In this document: piece after piece, positions 23,171-31,625 of the stretch
Layout of the letters: each line of letters starts with the position of its first letter
How positions within the stretch are numbered: position 1 is the first letter of the stretch
IMG/VR virus record: IMGVR_UViG_3300036791_000775
Location: 1 to 42,531 of that record
Origin: a virus
Length of the DNA stretch: 42,531 bases
Reading direction: 5' to 3' (one strand)
Made by a program: the position numbers and the translations under genes
The notes under the pieces: model-generated
Database searches by the model: none
Seen by the model: only the letters and a program-made list of their open reading frames with translations
What the model was told of the DNA's origin: nothing

Positions 23171-24208
23171 TCAGAATGCGGCCGAGGATACACCTACTAC
23201 TTGTGCATTAGCGACTGGCTTCGCCGTCAGGATGTTATAGCCCGTAACTACGACGCCCTGCTGTCCAATCTGACCCAGCGGCACCAGCGAGTAGAAGCCG
23301 CTGAAATCGAACATGGCATCCTCGGATGCGTACATATTCGTGTAGCGGGCATTTACAAAGAAGACGAACCCCTTGGGGCAGAAGTGATCGGCGTAGAGCG
23401 GGACTCCAGCGACATTGAGGTTCGGGAACGAGGACCGGACCGGAGTGCCCATCGCGTATTCGCGGCCGGGATCTTTAAAGATCGTCTCGGTCCCGACGAA
23501 ATCGTTGTTGAGGGTCGCGAAATCGCCGGGATACATGACACCGAATGTCGGCGCCTCGCCACCCGATGCATTGACGATCTGCAGGATCTGGCTCGACATC
23601 GTGGCGCGCGTGTACCCGGCGGTTCCTGGATTGCCGGTACCGGACGCCGCCGTATAGTACTGACTCTGCCACGCCGTGTTGCCGGGGGCGTTGCGGTTGA
23701 TGCCGCCATACACTGCAACGTTCGTGCCGTTGTCGAAGGCATCGACGAACGAGTTCGGCAGCAGCGAATTGGCGGTGTTGTTGCTGAAGATCAACCCGCC
23801 CATATTTTGTACGGTGACGCTCCACACGTCATTCATCCGCGCCTTAAGGATCGAGATTTCTCGATCGGTCGCTTGGATGATCGTCTCGCCAAACGGCAAT
23901 GGTACGGGCACAACCCAATAGGCCAGCGGAAACTGCGCGTTCTGGATGCCGGGAGTGATGACCGGGGAATTGAACCCGCCGCCATACCCGACGAACTGCC
24001 CCTGAACCATGCTGTTCATCTGCGTCGGGATCGTCACCTGAGACAATCCGCCCGCCGCCTTCTGCGCTCCACCGAGCATGTAGAACAGAGTCGGCGTCGC
24101 GAAATACACTTGGACGAAGAGACGAGGCACGAAAGCGCGGCGGTTCGCTGCGGTCAACTCAGAGTAGAGTGATCCAGTTGGGACTACACCTTGGCCGGGC
24201 AAAGGCAA
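23171..24208 (-). CDS. Major capsid protein
   Basis: 345 aa from TTG 24208, with a strong SD AAGGAG 6 nt upstream. It follows the scaffold genes and has the composition of an HK97-fold capsid protein without long N-terminal arm: PRLFVQVYFATPTLFYMLGG, TQMNSMVQGQFVGYGGG, FPLAYWVVPVPLPFGETIIQ, and a C-terminal SGFYSLVPLGQIGQQG. Similar to capsid proteins of podovirus-like metagenomic phages; assignment rests on order (portal, scaffold, capsid) and composition. Confidence 0.85.
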   Translation of the reverse strand: MPLPGQGVVPTGSLYSELTAANRRAFVPRLFVQVYFATPTLFYMLGGAQKAAGGLSQVTIPTQMNSMVQGQFVGYGGGFNSPVITPGIQNAQFPLAYWVVPVPLPFGETIIQATDREISILKARMNDVWSVTVQNMGGLIFSNNTANSLLPNSFVDAFDNGTNVAVYGGINRNAPGNTAWQSQYYTAASGTGNPGTAGYTRATMSSQILQIVNASGGEAPTFGVMYPGDFATLNNDFVGTETIFKDPGREYAMGTPVRSSFPNLNVAGVPLYADHFCPKGFVFFVNARYTNMYASEDAMFDFSGFYSLVPLGQIGQQGVVVTGYNILTAKPVANAQVVGVSSAAF

Positions 24209-24242
24209 CGCGGTCTCCTTTACAACTTAAGTTACGAACCCA

Positions 24243-24392
24243 TCAGCGCTGCCGCCTGTCGGCGTTCGGGACGTGCTTCACGTCACCCGGAGGATCGGGA
24301 TTGATCGGCGGCGGCATCGGCGCCGTCATAGGAGTTACCGCCGGATCGCGATCGGTTGCCTTTGGAGGTGCCGGGGTTTGAAAGATGCTCAT
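24243..24392 (-). CDS. 49-aa Pro-rich protein
   Basis: MSIFQTPAPPKATDRDPAVT, Pro-rich middle, ends GDVKHVPNADRRQR. ATG overlaps the scaffold stop (ATGA). The HVPNA ending also occurs in the 56-aa protein upstream of the scaffold, so the two may be related. Probably a minor capsid or assembly peptide. Confidence 0.6.
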   Translation of the reverse strand: MSIFQTPAPPKATDRDPAVTPMTAPMPPPINPDPPGDVKHVPNADRRQR

Positions 24393-24961
24393 CGCTTGTT
24401 GCGCACCGCAGCGAGAGCTTCTGGGATGGCCTGAGCCAGAAAGGCGTCTTCGTTGCCCTCCAGCAACGCGTTCAAATCCGGCGGACGGGTTTCCTTGGCG
24501 CCGAAGAAATCCCATCGCTGACCACCGGTCGTCACGGGTTCCGGCGGCGGATTCTCGCGTTCAAAAGCGGGGATCGCGATACGGTGATCCGCGACGCCGT
24601 GCGCTTCCATGAACTTTTCGAGTTTTTCGAGCCCTTCCGGGGTATAGCCGGCGGCCCGCGCGGCCGACTGCGATTGGGTCCATCGTGCGTTTAACCGATC
24701 TCGGCTGTCGCGCTCCTCGCGATCGGTTTTTTCCTTCGCTGTTTCCTCGCGGAATTTGCTGAACTCGCCGAGGATCTCGGTTTTGAATGCGTCGAGCGAA
24801 GACCGGAGCGTGATCTCCGGGTGTGCCGCTTCCGGATGCTGCAAGGCGTGCGCCTCAAGCAGCTTCTCGCGTACTTTCGGATCTTTCCAGCCTTGCTGAA
24901 CAGCCGTGTAAACCTGCTGGTAGGCACGCCACTCCGTCTCGTCGACTTCGACCTTCGCCAT
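24389..24961 (-). CDS. Scaffolding protein
   Basis: 190 aa, highly charged and helical, with coiled coil likely at about 55-100 (FKTEILGEFSKFREETAKEK) and an acidic-aromatic C-terminal part ending in a basic tail (EALAAVRNKR). Composition, size and place directly before the capsid gene are those of capsid scaffolds. Confidence 0.8.
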   Translation of the reverse strand: MAKVEVDETEWRAYQQVYTAVQQGWKDPKVREKLLEAHALQHPEAAHPEITLRSSLDAFKTEILGEFSKFREETAKEKTDREERDSRDRLNARWTQSQSAARAAGYTPEGLEKLEKFMEAHGVADHRIAIPAFERENPPPEPVTTGGQRWDFFGAKETRPPDLNALLEGNEDAFLAQAIPEALAAVRNKR

Positions 24962-25131
24962 CAGGTTTTCGATCCTGCATTCGGAACATGCTGGATGCCG
25001 AGATCAGCGGACTGAGAAGGCGTCGGCTTCGTCTTGGTCATTGTGTCCATGTCTTCCAGAGGGACACGTACGATCTGCGCGTCACGCTTCGGGAGAGATT
25101 TCGTATTGTCCTGGAAAATATTGACTGGCAT
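24961..25131 (-). CDS. 56-aa protein upstream of scaffold
   Basis: MPVNIFQDNTKSLPKRDAQI, later LGIQHVPNAGSKT. Stop and scaffold start overlap as TGATG. Shares N-terminal (.IFQ) and C-terminal (HVPNA) features with the 49-aa protein on the other side of the scaffold. Not recognised. Confidence 0.6.
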   Translation of the reverse strand: MPVNIFQDNTKSLPKRDAQIVRVPLEDMDTMTKTKPTPSQSADLGIQHVPNAGSKT

Positions 25132-25140
25132 CGGATTACC

Positions 25141-25578
25141 TCATGCCGCCATTGCGGGAGGAGAAGGAGGCGCTCCCCCTGGAGGAGCTCCGGGAGGTGC
25201 GCCTGGCGGCGCCCCGGGACGCGGGGGTTGACCGCCGCGCATCTGCGCAACGTTCATCGAATTCTGCCGGTTCTTGAGCATGATCTTTTGCAGGACCGAA
25301 TTCTCGATCCCGGAAGAGACCGCTCCGGGCGGAACGTGCTTGGCGAGTTTCGGCAAGACGCTGTGAACCGTGCGCCCGGCTTCGTCGCCCATACCGAGCA
25401 TCGGCAGAGCTTCTTCCAGAACATGGACGGCCACGGCAAGGTGCGCCAATCCTGCGGCTTGCTCGCCGCGGTTGGCCACGGGCATCGTCGCAGGCGATGG
25501 TCCCGTTGCGGGAGCCTGCGGCGGTGCCGTTGGGGCAGCGCCACCCATGCCGGCGGGATTTGGAGCCCCGTCGGCCAT
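25141..25578 (-). CDS. Pro/Ala-rich head assembly protein
   Basis: 145 aa. Low-complexity Pro/Gly/Ala ends flank a folded helical centre (about 35-115) containing HLAVAVHVLEEALPMLGMGD and SVLPKLAKHVPPGA. ATG 25578 has AGGCGG upstream. Proteins of this build often precede the scaffold in podovirus-like genomes; role unproven. Confidence 0.65.
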   Translation of the reverse strand: MADGAPNPAGMGGAAPTAPPQAPATGPSPATMPVANRGEQAAGLAHLAVAVHVLEEALPMLGMGDEAGRTVHSVLPKLAKHVPPGAVSSGIENSVLQKIMLKNRQNSMNVAQMRGGQPPRPGAPPGAPPGAPPGGAPPSPPAMAA

Positions 25579-25581
25579 GAT

Positions 25582-25623
25582 CTAGCGCCGCCTGTAAGAA
25601 CGGCGCATGCGATGCCGAATCAT
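25582..25623 (-). CDS. Micro-ORF, basic peptide 3
   Basis: MIRHRMRRSYRRR, 13 aa with 7 Arg. Its ATG overlaps the stop of peptide 2 by four bases and its stop is 3 nt before the next structural gene. No SD of its own; coupling would be needed. Confidence 0.35.
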   Translation of the reverse strand: MIRHRMRRSYRRR

Positions 25624-25667
25624 TTCGGCACTCGCTTGGGCTGCTTTTTCCGCTTGTAGCGGATCAT
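25620..25667 (-). CDS. Micro-ORF, basic peptide 2
   Basis: MIRYKRKKQPKRVPK, 15 aa with 8 Lys/Arg. Starts 3 nt after the stop of peptide 1 and overlaps peptide 3. Small basic peptides such as microvirus gpJ neutralise packaged DNA; whether these do is a guess. Confidence 0.4.
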   Translation of the reverse strand: MIRYKRKKQPKRVPK

Positions 25668-25670
25668 GAC

Positions 25671-25727
25671 TTACCGCTTGCGGCCGCGCTTGTGACGCCG
25701 GCTGCGGACACCTGGGATCGTAAACAT
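25671..25727 (-). CDS. Micro-ORF, basic peptide 1
   Basis: MFTIPGVRSRRHKRGRKR, 18 aa with 9 basic residues counting His. GGAG lies 9 nt before the ATG, making it the best supported of the three. Confidence 0.45.
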   Translation of the reverse strand: MFTIPGVRSRRHKRGRKR

Positions 25728-25844
25728 CGAGGACCACTCCACTCGGTTGCACACGCTCGCGATGAGCCGGCGATGCTGTGCGCAGACGGAGCGGATCTCA
25801 CAATCTTGTTGCTAATGAAATACCATGAGGCTACATAAGGGAGT

Positions 25845-26036
25845 GTGATCAACGGCGAAGACAAACGAGCGAAACTAGATCCGAAAACGCTCGCCTATGA
25901 GTTGGGTGTCCACTTGGACACGCTCAGAAACTGGCGCAGAAGGCGGGTCGGACCAGCCTACTACCGGGAAGTCAACCGGATCTACTATTACCGAGAGGAC
26001 ATAGAGGCATGGCGGCAAAGCGCAAAGTGGGGGTAA
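25845..26036 (+). CDS. HTH DNA-binding protein (MerR/excisionase-like)
   Basis: 63 aa from GTG 25845. PKTLAYELGVHLDTLRNWRR is a helix-turn-helix of the MerR/AlpA/Xis type; RIYYYREDIEAWRQSAK is the usual wing and last helix. First gene of a three-gene plus-strand group inside the late operon; may control it. A weak promoter-like TTGCTA-17-TACATA precedes it. Confidence 0.75.
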   Translation: MINGEDKRAKLDPKTLAYELGVHLDTLRNWRRRRVGPAYYREVNRIYYYREDIEAWRQSAKWG

Positions 26037-26200
26037 CCCATAAATGTACTCGGACGAGCACTTGCGTCGGCGAGGTTTCCTACGCTCCTCTTGGCGATGT
26101 CGGCGTGTGCGATTGCTGTGGAGCAGTCTACGTAATGTCAGGAACTGACATTACCGATGATGCCCAGCCGGCGCCACGGGCATCCGATGCCAAAACTTAG
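26009..26200 (+). CDS. Small Cys-containing protein
   Basis: 63 aa overlapping the HTH gene by 28 nt. Cysteines at CTRTSTC and CDCCGAVYVM may form a zinc site. No family named. Middle gene of the plus-strand group. Confidence 0.5.
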   Translation: MAAKRKVGVTHKCTRTSTCVGEVSYAPLGDVGVCDCCGAVYVMSGTDITDDAQPAPRASDAKT

Positions 26201-26591
26201 AAATGGCCCATGCGTCGGCGGATTTTTCGATGGGGAATGGACAGGCAGATATGACGAATATTCCACTACGCTTATATTACCGATACCTACGCTTGCCAGC
26301 TTCGTAAACCCGGAATTTATCCCAAACACCATAGAAATCAAAAAGGAGATTTACGTTTGGGACGAAATCCAATTCCCTGCTGATATGTTGGCCATCGGTT
26401 TTTGGCGCGCGAATAATCTTCCGAGAATCGAGGCCTTCCGCATGCTGCTGCACGGCTATAGGCCGACTACTTCTTACTTTGACGCTATCGATGATGTCCG
26501 TGCCCCGCCAAAACCTTTGCCTTCTCCTCGGGAGGAAGGGACTCCAGCAAAGCCTGCTGCTTCTCCTCCTTCTCCTTCAGACGCTGAATAA
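26187..26591 (+). CDS. Protein of unknown function, 3' end antisense to portal
   Basis: 134 aa from ATG 26187 (MPKLRNGPCVGGFFDGEWTG), preferred to 26157 for its natural N-terminus. Folded-looking to about residue 100, then a Pro-rich tail (APPKPLPSPREEGTPAKPAA) that is exactly antisense to the last 36 codons of the portal gene. The tail may be only an overlap by-product. Function unknown. Confidence 0.6.
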   Translation: MPKLRNGPCVGGFFDGEWTGRYDEYSTTLILPIPTLASFVNPEFIPNTIEIKKEIYVWDEIQFPADMLAIGFWRANNLPRIEAFRMLLHGYRPTTSYFDAIDDVRAPPKPLPSPREEGTPAKPAASPPSPSDAE

Positions 26592-28179
26592 GCTTGTCTT
26601 TGTGCTGGAAGGGCAAATCCTCGATAGCCGATTCGCCCGTGATGAACCCGGCCTTGACGCCGAAGCTGATCAGGTTCGCGTTGTCGTCATGGTAGATCGG
26701 CGAGGACGAGTGCGAGTCTACTGAAACCCGGCGATCATCCGGCAAACTGTTCAGCAGAAATTCCCCCTCCTCCTTGGTTTCGGCATTCGCCCAATAGACC
26801 TTGGCGTCTTTGGCCTCCATTGCCGCAAGGGTAGCGTCCCCTCGTTCGGCGCATTGCCTCTCGACCAAGAGGGACCGGTCGCGCAGATGCGGGCTCGCCA
26901 TCCGCTTCAGGGTGTCGGCATGGACTCCGGCGCGAACACCAGGCTCGCCCTCGCCGGATAGAATATTGGCGAACCCCGAGACGCGATCCATCATCCACAG
27001 GATCTCTTTAATAAGCGGGACGAATTCGGGAGGAAGTTTCGGCGTCAGGTCAACAGCCGATGATCCTGGCGGCATGGACATGAACCCGCTGCCCCGGTGC
27101 TTTACGTACTCCTCATCCGACAGCCCATCCATGCCTGGGAAGGCGTAGAAGCCATCCGCCTGGTTGCCGACAATTCGTTTGATGTCGTCGAGGTGCGTGG
27201 TCAGCCACTCCTGCAGCATCATCAGATCAGTGATTTCCGAGCGGCCCCAAAAATAATCTGTGACCTCGTTCGGCTGGATCAATCCATAGGGCAAGGTATC
27301 GGGGGCGAACAGGTTGCAGTGCTTGAAACGCGGCGCGATCAGGATGTCCGGTTCGCATATCTGCACCGTCGTCCAATCATCATGCCGTTCGTCGTCCTTA
27401 ATCCACACTTCGTGCAGCGGAAACAATTCGGCCGCGACCGTGGGCCCGAGTGTGGCGAAGTTCGGATCGCTGGTGAGCTGCACCACTCCCCCCGGCTGCG
27501 GGCGCGCAGCGTTCTGCAAACTCACATCGAGCACAGCAGTGGACAGCACTTGGTGCATGACCGAGTTCGGCATACCCACTCCGGCTTCCTTGGTCGAAGA
27601 GGCGATGATCCGGGCAAACAGTTTCTCGGCATCCGGCAGATTCCGAACCCGGCGCCAGACTTCGGGCTTTGACAGGTAGACCGTCTCCATGACGGCTTCC
27701 TGGTCGGAGAGCGCGTTTGCCCCTTCATTGTAGACGGCAAATGCCCACGGCTGCACGAGACGCGCGCCAACGTCATGCTTCCCGCCATTCTCTTTTGACA
27801 AATTCTTGAGAATGCAGGCACCGTAACTCAATGCCTCGAAGACGCCGCGCCCAAACAGGATATCGATGTTTTTGCGCTCCCATTCCCGACTGAGCGCGCG
27901 GGCCGCCATCGCACCTTTGTCCTGAATGTCCTTCGGATAATGCTGCTCGAAGTCGATCTGGAACCGCAGCTCGCTCGGGCTCATCAGGTGAGAGGCGGTG
28001 CGCTGGAGATGCGACCACAGGACATTGGCCAGCGCGAGAGGGCCGGACGGGCGCGCGGTCTCCCGCCACTGACCATACACGCGATAGGCCGCTGCCCGCT
28101 GGCTCTGCGAGGCCCGGCAAATATCTATGATGTCGAGGGTCTGCTTGGTGAGGTCTTTGGCGTTGTCGGCGAGGATCAC
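26485..28179 (-). CDS. Portal (head-tail connector) protein
   Basis: 564 aa from GTG 28179. Pattern of a T7-like portal: helical N-terminus (AKDLTKQTLDIIDICRASQS), RTASHLMSPSELRFQIDF, SYGACILKN, FHDD-like ERHDDWTTVQICEPDILIAP, YGLIQPNEVTDYFWGRSEIT, then a long helical crown (PFQHKDKLIQRLKEKEEKQQ). Forms the dodecameric gate for DNA. Length is normal for the family. The start overlaps an ATG-TGA start-stop and shares the 29-nt leader repeat. Confidence 0.9.
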   Translation of the reverse strand: MILADNAKDLTKQTLDIIDICRASQSQRAAAYRVYGQWRETARPSGPLALANVLWSHLQRTASHLMSPSELRFQIDFEQHYPKDIQDKGAMAARALSREWERKNIDILFGRGVFEALSYGACILKNLSKENGGKHDVGARLVQPWAFAVYNEGANALSDQEAVMETVYLSKPEVWRRVRNLPDAEKLFARIIASSTKEAGVGMPNSVMHQVLSTAVLDVSLQNAARPQPGGVVQLTSDPNFATLGPTVAAELFPLHEVWIKDDERHDDWTTVQICEPDILIAPRFKHCNLFAPDTLPYGLIQPNEVTDYFWGRSEITDLMMLQEWLTTHLDDIKRIVGNQADGFYAFPGMDGLSDEEYVKHRGSGFMSMPPGSSAVDLTPKLPPEFVPLIKEILWMMDRVSGFANILSGEGEPGVRAGVHADTLKRMASPHLRDRSLLVERQCAERGDATLAAMEAKDAKVYWANAETKEEGEFLLNSLPDDRRVSVDSHSSSPIYHDDNANLISFGVKAGFITGESAIEDLPFQHKDKLIQRLKEKEEKQQALLESLPPEEKAKVLAGHGHHR

Positions 28180-28205
28180 ATTTTAGGCGCTGACTCCAAC
28201 CTTTC
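28177..28205 (-). repeat. 29-nt leader repeat, copy 2
   Basis: One mismatch to 2690-2718. It codes GKVGVSA-stop for the 94-aa gene and supplies the start of the portal gene. Confidence 0.8.
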
Positions 28206-28467
28206 CTGCAAGCTGCTCGTCGATAATCACGTAATCAGACTCCTGATCAAGCGCTGGCCCTATGTACTTTGCCAGGCACAGCGAAGGGAAACCTCCACAA
28301 TATCCCCACCTTACCCAATGACCACCCTCCGTGGGTCCATTTCGTTCATCGTTTACCCACTCGGCCCTTTCATAGAAACCCTCGTATTCAGGCTCGTCCG
28401 GCAGAAGGTTGGTCTTTATGACATGCCATTTTAAATGCCGATATTGCGGGGGGACAAAGCAGCTCAT
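28183..28467 (-). CDS. 94-aa protein of unknown function
   Basis: MSCFVPPQYRHLKWHVIKTN, Trp-rich middle (EGGHWVRWGYCGGF), ends EQLAGKVGVSA. ATG overlaps the preceding TGA. The KVGVSA ending recurs in the alternative frame at 2696-2718. Between a zinc-ribbon head protein and portal; not recognised. Confidence 0.65.
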   Translation of the reverse strand: MSCFVPPQYRHLKWHVIKTNLLPDEPEYEGFYERAEWVNDERNGPTEGGHWVRWGYCGGFPSLCLAKYIGPALDQESDYVIIDEQLAGKVGVSA

Positions 28468-29024
28468 TTCTTATTCAGCCTCCCCTCTTGCTCTACTGCG
28501 CGCGCCAGCGAGGCATGGCTCCCCACGATCCTGTCGCGCGTCGCCACACCGGCATGCGGGAAAGATCCTGTGTGCGCGGCGGCGGCGTACTCGATCCCGG
28601 TAGCCCCCGCCATCGGCGCATAGCCTCCCCCGATCGGCTGGGCCGTCCCCTGATTGAGCTTCATGAACTCGCTCACGTAGTTCGGAGGAGGGGAATATTT
28701 CGCCGCGACATCGCCTTCTCTCTGATTGTCGTGCAGATCGGTGATCTTGGTATGGCTGTAGTCGGACGCGGAGCCGCCGCCATGCTGGGCCATCATTTCC
28801 ATCCGCGCCTCGGAAGACCTCTCCATCTGCCGATATACCTGATCTTGGCCCTTGCCGAGCTGCGTACCGATCCGCGGAGCTTGGGGGACGAACACCGGCT
28901 CCTCGCCGATCATCGAGGCATGACAGAGTTCACATTCGTCGGGGGGCGGCATGTCGTTGGGATGATGAAGATAGCGGAACACGCCGTTGCAATCGGGGCA
29001 CAGGTACGAGCGGAAGACAGCCAT
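28464..29024 (-). CDS. Zinc-ribbon head-associated protein
   Basis: 186 aa. CPDCNGVFRYLHHPNDMPPP followed by ECELC gives a CxxC...CxxC ribbon (residues 9-34), as in FmdB-type regulators. The C-terminal part is Gly/Ala/Ser-rich with helices (MERSSEARMEMMAQHGGGSA). Located between TerL and portal, so a packaging or head protein is more likely than a regulator. Confidence 0.65.
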   Translation of the reverse strand: MAVFRSYLCPDCNGVFRYLHHPNDMPPPDECELCHASMIGEEPVFVPQAPRIGTQLGKGQDQVYRQMERSSEARMEMMAQHGGGSASDYSHTKITDLHDNQREGDVAAKYSPPPNYVSEFMKLNQGTAQPIGGGYAPMAGATGIEYAAAAHTGSFPHAGVATRDRIVGSHASLARAVEQEGRLNKK

Positions 29025-29263
29025 CAGCTGAAGTCTCGTGCTACGTCACGAATGGCCGCAACATATTTAGCGGCGCATTCGTCACACAATGTGTCATCTA
29101 CTATGCCCAGCCGGATCAGCCGTTGATAAGCAACGTGCTCAGAGGCGTGATTATCCGCTGACCAATAAGCATGAAGAGCACGCCCCCGTTCGGAGACGAA
29201 ACCATCCTCATGATCCAGCCATTCCCGGAGCAGCTCAGACATTTTCTTACCGTAATCCATCAC
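29024..29263 (-). CDS. Small protein of unknown function
   Basis: 79 aa, acidic and helical (MMDYGKKMSELLREWLDHED), with one CDEC motif. Coupled on both sides (ATGA at 29260-29263, TGATG at 29024). No family recognised. Confidence 0.65.
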   Translation of the reverse strand: MMDYGKKMSELLREWLDHEDGFVSERGRALHAYWSADNHASEHVAYQRLIRLGIVDDTLCDECAAKYVAAIRDVARDFS

Positions 29264-29658
29264 CGGCTCTTTGCGGCTTCCTTCACCGCATCCCAGAATT
29301 TGTCCTCAGCCTGAGAACCTTCGGCTGCCGCCGGAGCGGCACATCCGGGGTTCCCAGGCTGAGTGCCCGCCGAGGGCAGGGCCGCCAGTGTTCCGGCACT
29401 GCGCTGTCTCTGACGCGCCAGGGCTCGGGCTTGCGCCCTTTTGTGGTTGCGGAATGTGCGTGCTGCACGATCGCGCGTAACAGCTATCGCCTCGTCGCAG
29501 GCTTCTTTCAACCATTGCTCGTGCAGCTCTTCCTGATGAATCGTCAGAAAGAGGCGGGCCACATCGAAAATCGTCCCCGGCTGGTGATGCGCATGAGCGT
29601 GCGGACCAGCGCCGAGCATCCGGAGGATTTCATCCTTGGTTTTCCCGCCCCACGTCAT
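29260..29658 (-). CDS. Small packaging-region protein
   Basis: 132 aa from ATG 29658, which overlaps the TerL stop by four bases (MTWGGKTKDEILRMLGAGPH). Helical centre with IHQEELHEQWLKEACDEAIA and an Arg-rich stretch (RTFRNHKRAQARALARQRQR), then a disordered Ala/Gly tail. Directly after TerL; a DNA-binding helper is possible, though small terminases usually precede TerL. Confidence 0.6.
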   Translation of the reverse strand: MTWGGKTKDEILRMLGAGPHAHAHHQPGTIFDVARLFLTIHQEELHEQWLKEACDEAIAVTRDRAARTFRNHKRAQARALARQRQRSAGTLAALPSAGTQPGNPGCAAPAAAEGSQAEDKFWDAVKEAAKSR

Positions 29659-31625
29659 CGCCTTCTCGCCCATCTCGGCCGCCCCATCATCTGCCGCCCG
29701 ATCATAGCACGCTGGGTCTGCTTCACTTTGAAAAAGTCGCTCAATTGATATTGCCGGAAGAGTTGATACTGGTCAGCAACTGAAAGAGCGCGCTTGGCCA
29801 CGTCCGCCGCTTTTGTGCGGCCGCCCGCCATCAGGGAGCGCTGGACTCGCTCTTCCCAACATCGCGCACCCAGCGCCAGCGTGAAGATCCGGTCATCGTG
29901 TTTCTTGCCCTCGGCCTTGATTTGATCGCCGTCTCGGGTGATCGAGCGCGCTTCCTCCAGTGTTTCCTGGCTGCGCACCAGCATCGTGCCATTGTGGATA
30001 AAGTCGCGCAGGCGCTCCATGATCGCGATTTTCAATTGTGTCGTGGTCTTCCAATGATACGAATGCCCCGACGTCATGCTGTCGGAACGCGTGTAGTGAT
30101 ATTGCCTTAAATTATTTATCATGTCCGTTATACCGCGCTCCCGGGCAGCAGCAGCGTAATAGCCCGTGCGGATCGCCCTTACTAATTGTCCCATCTCGCG
30201 CCAAACAGCCTCGCCAGGACCGTTCAACTCGACTATCTGGTAAACCGCCGACCCGGAATAAAGCCCATAATAGGCCCCGAGCGTCTCGACGAGCCAAGCG
30301 AACTGGTGCGTCGGGGTTGAGGCATTGGCATACTCACAGACCTGTTCGATTTGATCGGCATAGCAACGCAGCACTTCGATGGCGCTGCGGTCGTTCTTCT
30401 CGTCGTGCCCGAAGGCCGGATCGGCCGCCACAACATACGTTGCATCAGGCTGCGGTTCTTCCCACAGCTTCAATTGGCACTCGCGCCACGTCCGGGCCGG
30501 CTCGATCATCGAGGTAAAGAAATCCACGCCCGGCCAGAACTTGAACGCCTGGTATTTGTGCGGGACCGCCTGCGCCATGCGCTCGGATAGTTTGACCGAA
30601 TCGAAGAACGTCGATCCCGTGGCCATGAAACATTCGTCTTCGGTCCACGGCTGCTCCTGGATCTGCATGCTGTCTTCGGGATCGTCTTTGTCGCGCTCCC
30701 GAGCCGGGTCCATCTTCCGGCGATACCACGCCAATTGTTCCCGACTGATATCCCAGCCGTAGCGCTTCTTGACTTCAGAGATGCGCTTCAATTCGTCGCC
30801 GGCCGGCTCGGGAGAGCCGTATCTCTCCCACATCGCCGTGCCCCGGCGAATAACTTGGGTGTCCTTTAGGTTCCATCCGAGGAAGCACGTTCGCTGGTTC
30901 AGATCGTCGGCCAGCGCTTCCTGCCACATCTGGTGCCAGGCGTTGAAGCCTCGGCCGGTCGACTCCTTTATATAAAGGCGGTTCTCGTATTCTTCCGCCA
31001 GAGACTGCTTGAGGGCGACGATCCCCTCATCATTGTCCCAGGAACAAAGCTCGCTCGCCAAAAGCATGTTGATGCCGCTCGACCGGCCGAGCACACCCGA
31101 CGATTTTGAGGTCCGCACGCCCGCGCTCATGAAGCGGATCAGCGATCCGTTTTCGAGCGTCATCATGTAGCGGTTCAAGGTGCGGATGCGCGGGAACTTA
31201 ACCGAGCGCGGAAGGCTGCGGATCATCGCCTCGATTTCGAGACGGGCTTCCTCCTTATGCGAGTCGGTGTCGAAAACCATGGCGCCCCGCAAACCGTCAT
31301 GGATGCCCATCCAGAAGGTGCCGAGAGCGCGTGCCTCGGTCGTCACACCCAGCTGGCGTGATTTCAATATGCTGAAGTCGTGGATGTCCTCGGCGAGCCC
31401 GTCCCAGATCGTACGGAGAAAAACCTTCTGCGACTGGTAGCGATGTTCGGCCAGAACCGTGTCGCCACCAGTTTCCTTTGAGGCGAACTTTACCTGCGAG
31501 GTAAAAATCTCATAGGCTTCCTCGTAGGCTTGGACTTTATCGGGGTTCCAGCCGCCTGCTGCTGCTGATGCGCTCAGCTCTTTCCAACCTTTCTGCTCGA
31601 CCGAAGTTCTCACCGGCCCCCTCAC
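29655..31625 (-). CDS. terL: Terminase large subunit
   Basis: 656 aa from GTG 31625. ATPase: Walker A-like KSRQLGVTT (88-96), Walker B INMLLASE with catalytic E192. Nuclease: VVAADPAFGHDEK (D402), VELNGP (E467) and KKHDDRI (D577/D578), the three acidic sites of the RNase H-like fold. It cuts and pumps DNA through the portal. The first 30 codons overlap the zinc-finger gene by 89 nt, so a later start is possible, but no in-frame start with good SD is seen soon after. Confidence 0.95.
   Translation of the reverse strand: MRGPVRTSVEQKGWKELSASAAAGGWNPDKVQAYEEAYEIFTSQVKFASKETGGDTVLAEHRYQSQKVFLRTIWDGLAEDIHDFSILKSRQLGVTTEARALGTFWMGIHDGLRGAMVFDTDSHKEEARLEIEAMIRSLPRSVKFPRIRTLNRYMMTLENGSLIRFMSAGVRTSKSSGVLGRSSGINMLLASELCSWDNDEGIVALKQSLAEEYENRLYIKESTGRGFNAWHQMWQEALADDLNQRTCFLGWNLKDTQVIRRGTAMWERYGSPEPAGDELKRISEVKKRYGWDISREQLAWYRRKMDPARERDKDDPEDSMQIQEQPWTEDECFMATGSTFFDSVKLSERMAQAVPHKYQAFKFWPGVDFFTSMIEPARTWRECQLKLWEEPQPDATYVVAADPAFGHDEKNDRSAIEVLRCYADQIEQVCEYANASTPTHQFAWLVETLGAYYGLYSGSAVYQIVELNGPGEAVWREMGQLVRAIRTGYYAAAARERGITDMINNLRQYHYTRSDSMTSGHSYHWKTTTQLKIAIMERLRDFIHNGTMLVRSQETLEEARSITRDGDQIKAEGKKHDDRIFTLALGARCWEERVQRSLMAGGRTKAADVAKRALSVADQYQLFRQYQLSDFFKVKQTQRAMIGRQMMGRPRWARRR

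Noticed and set aside
23201-24172. 323-codon plus-strand ORF
   Set aside because: Antisense to the capsid gene; composition (Arg, His, Asp) typical of a GC-rich shadow frame.
24224-24233. Palindrome AACTTAAGTT before the capsid gene
   Set aside because: Short and AT-rich, with no second copy at other gene starts; chance is a good explanation.
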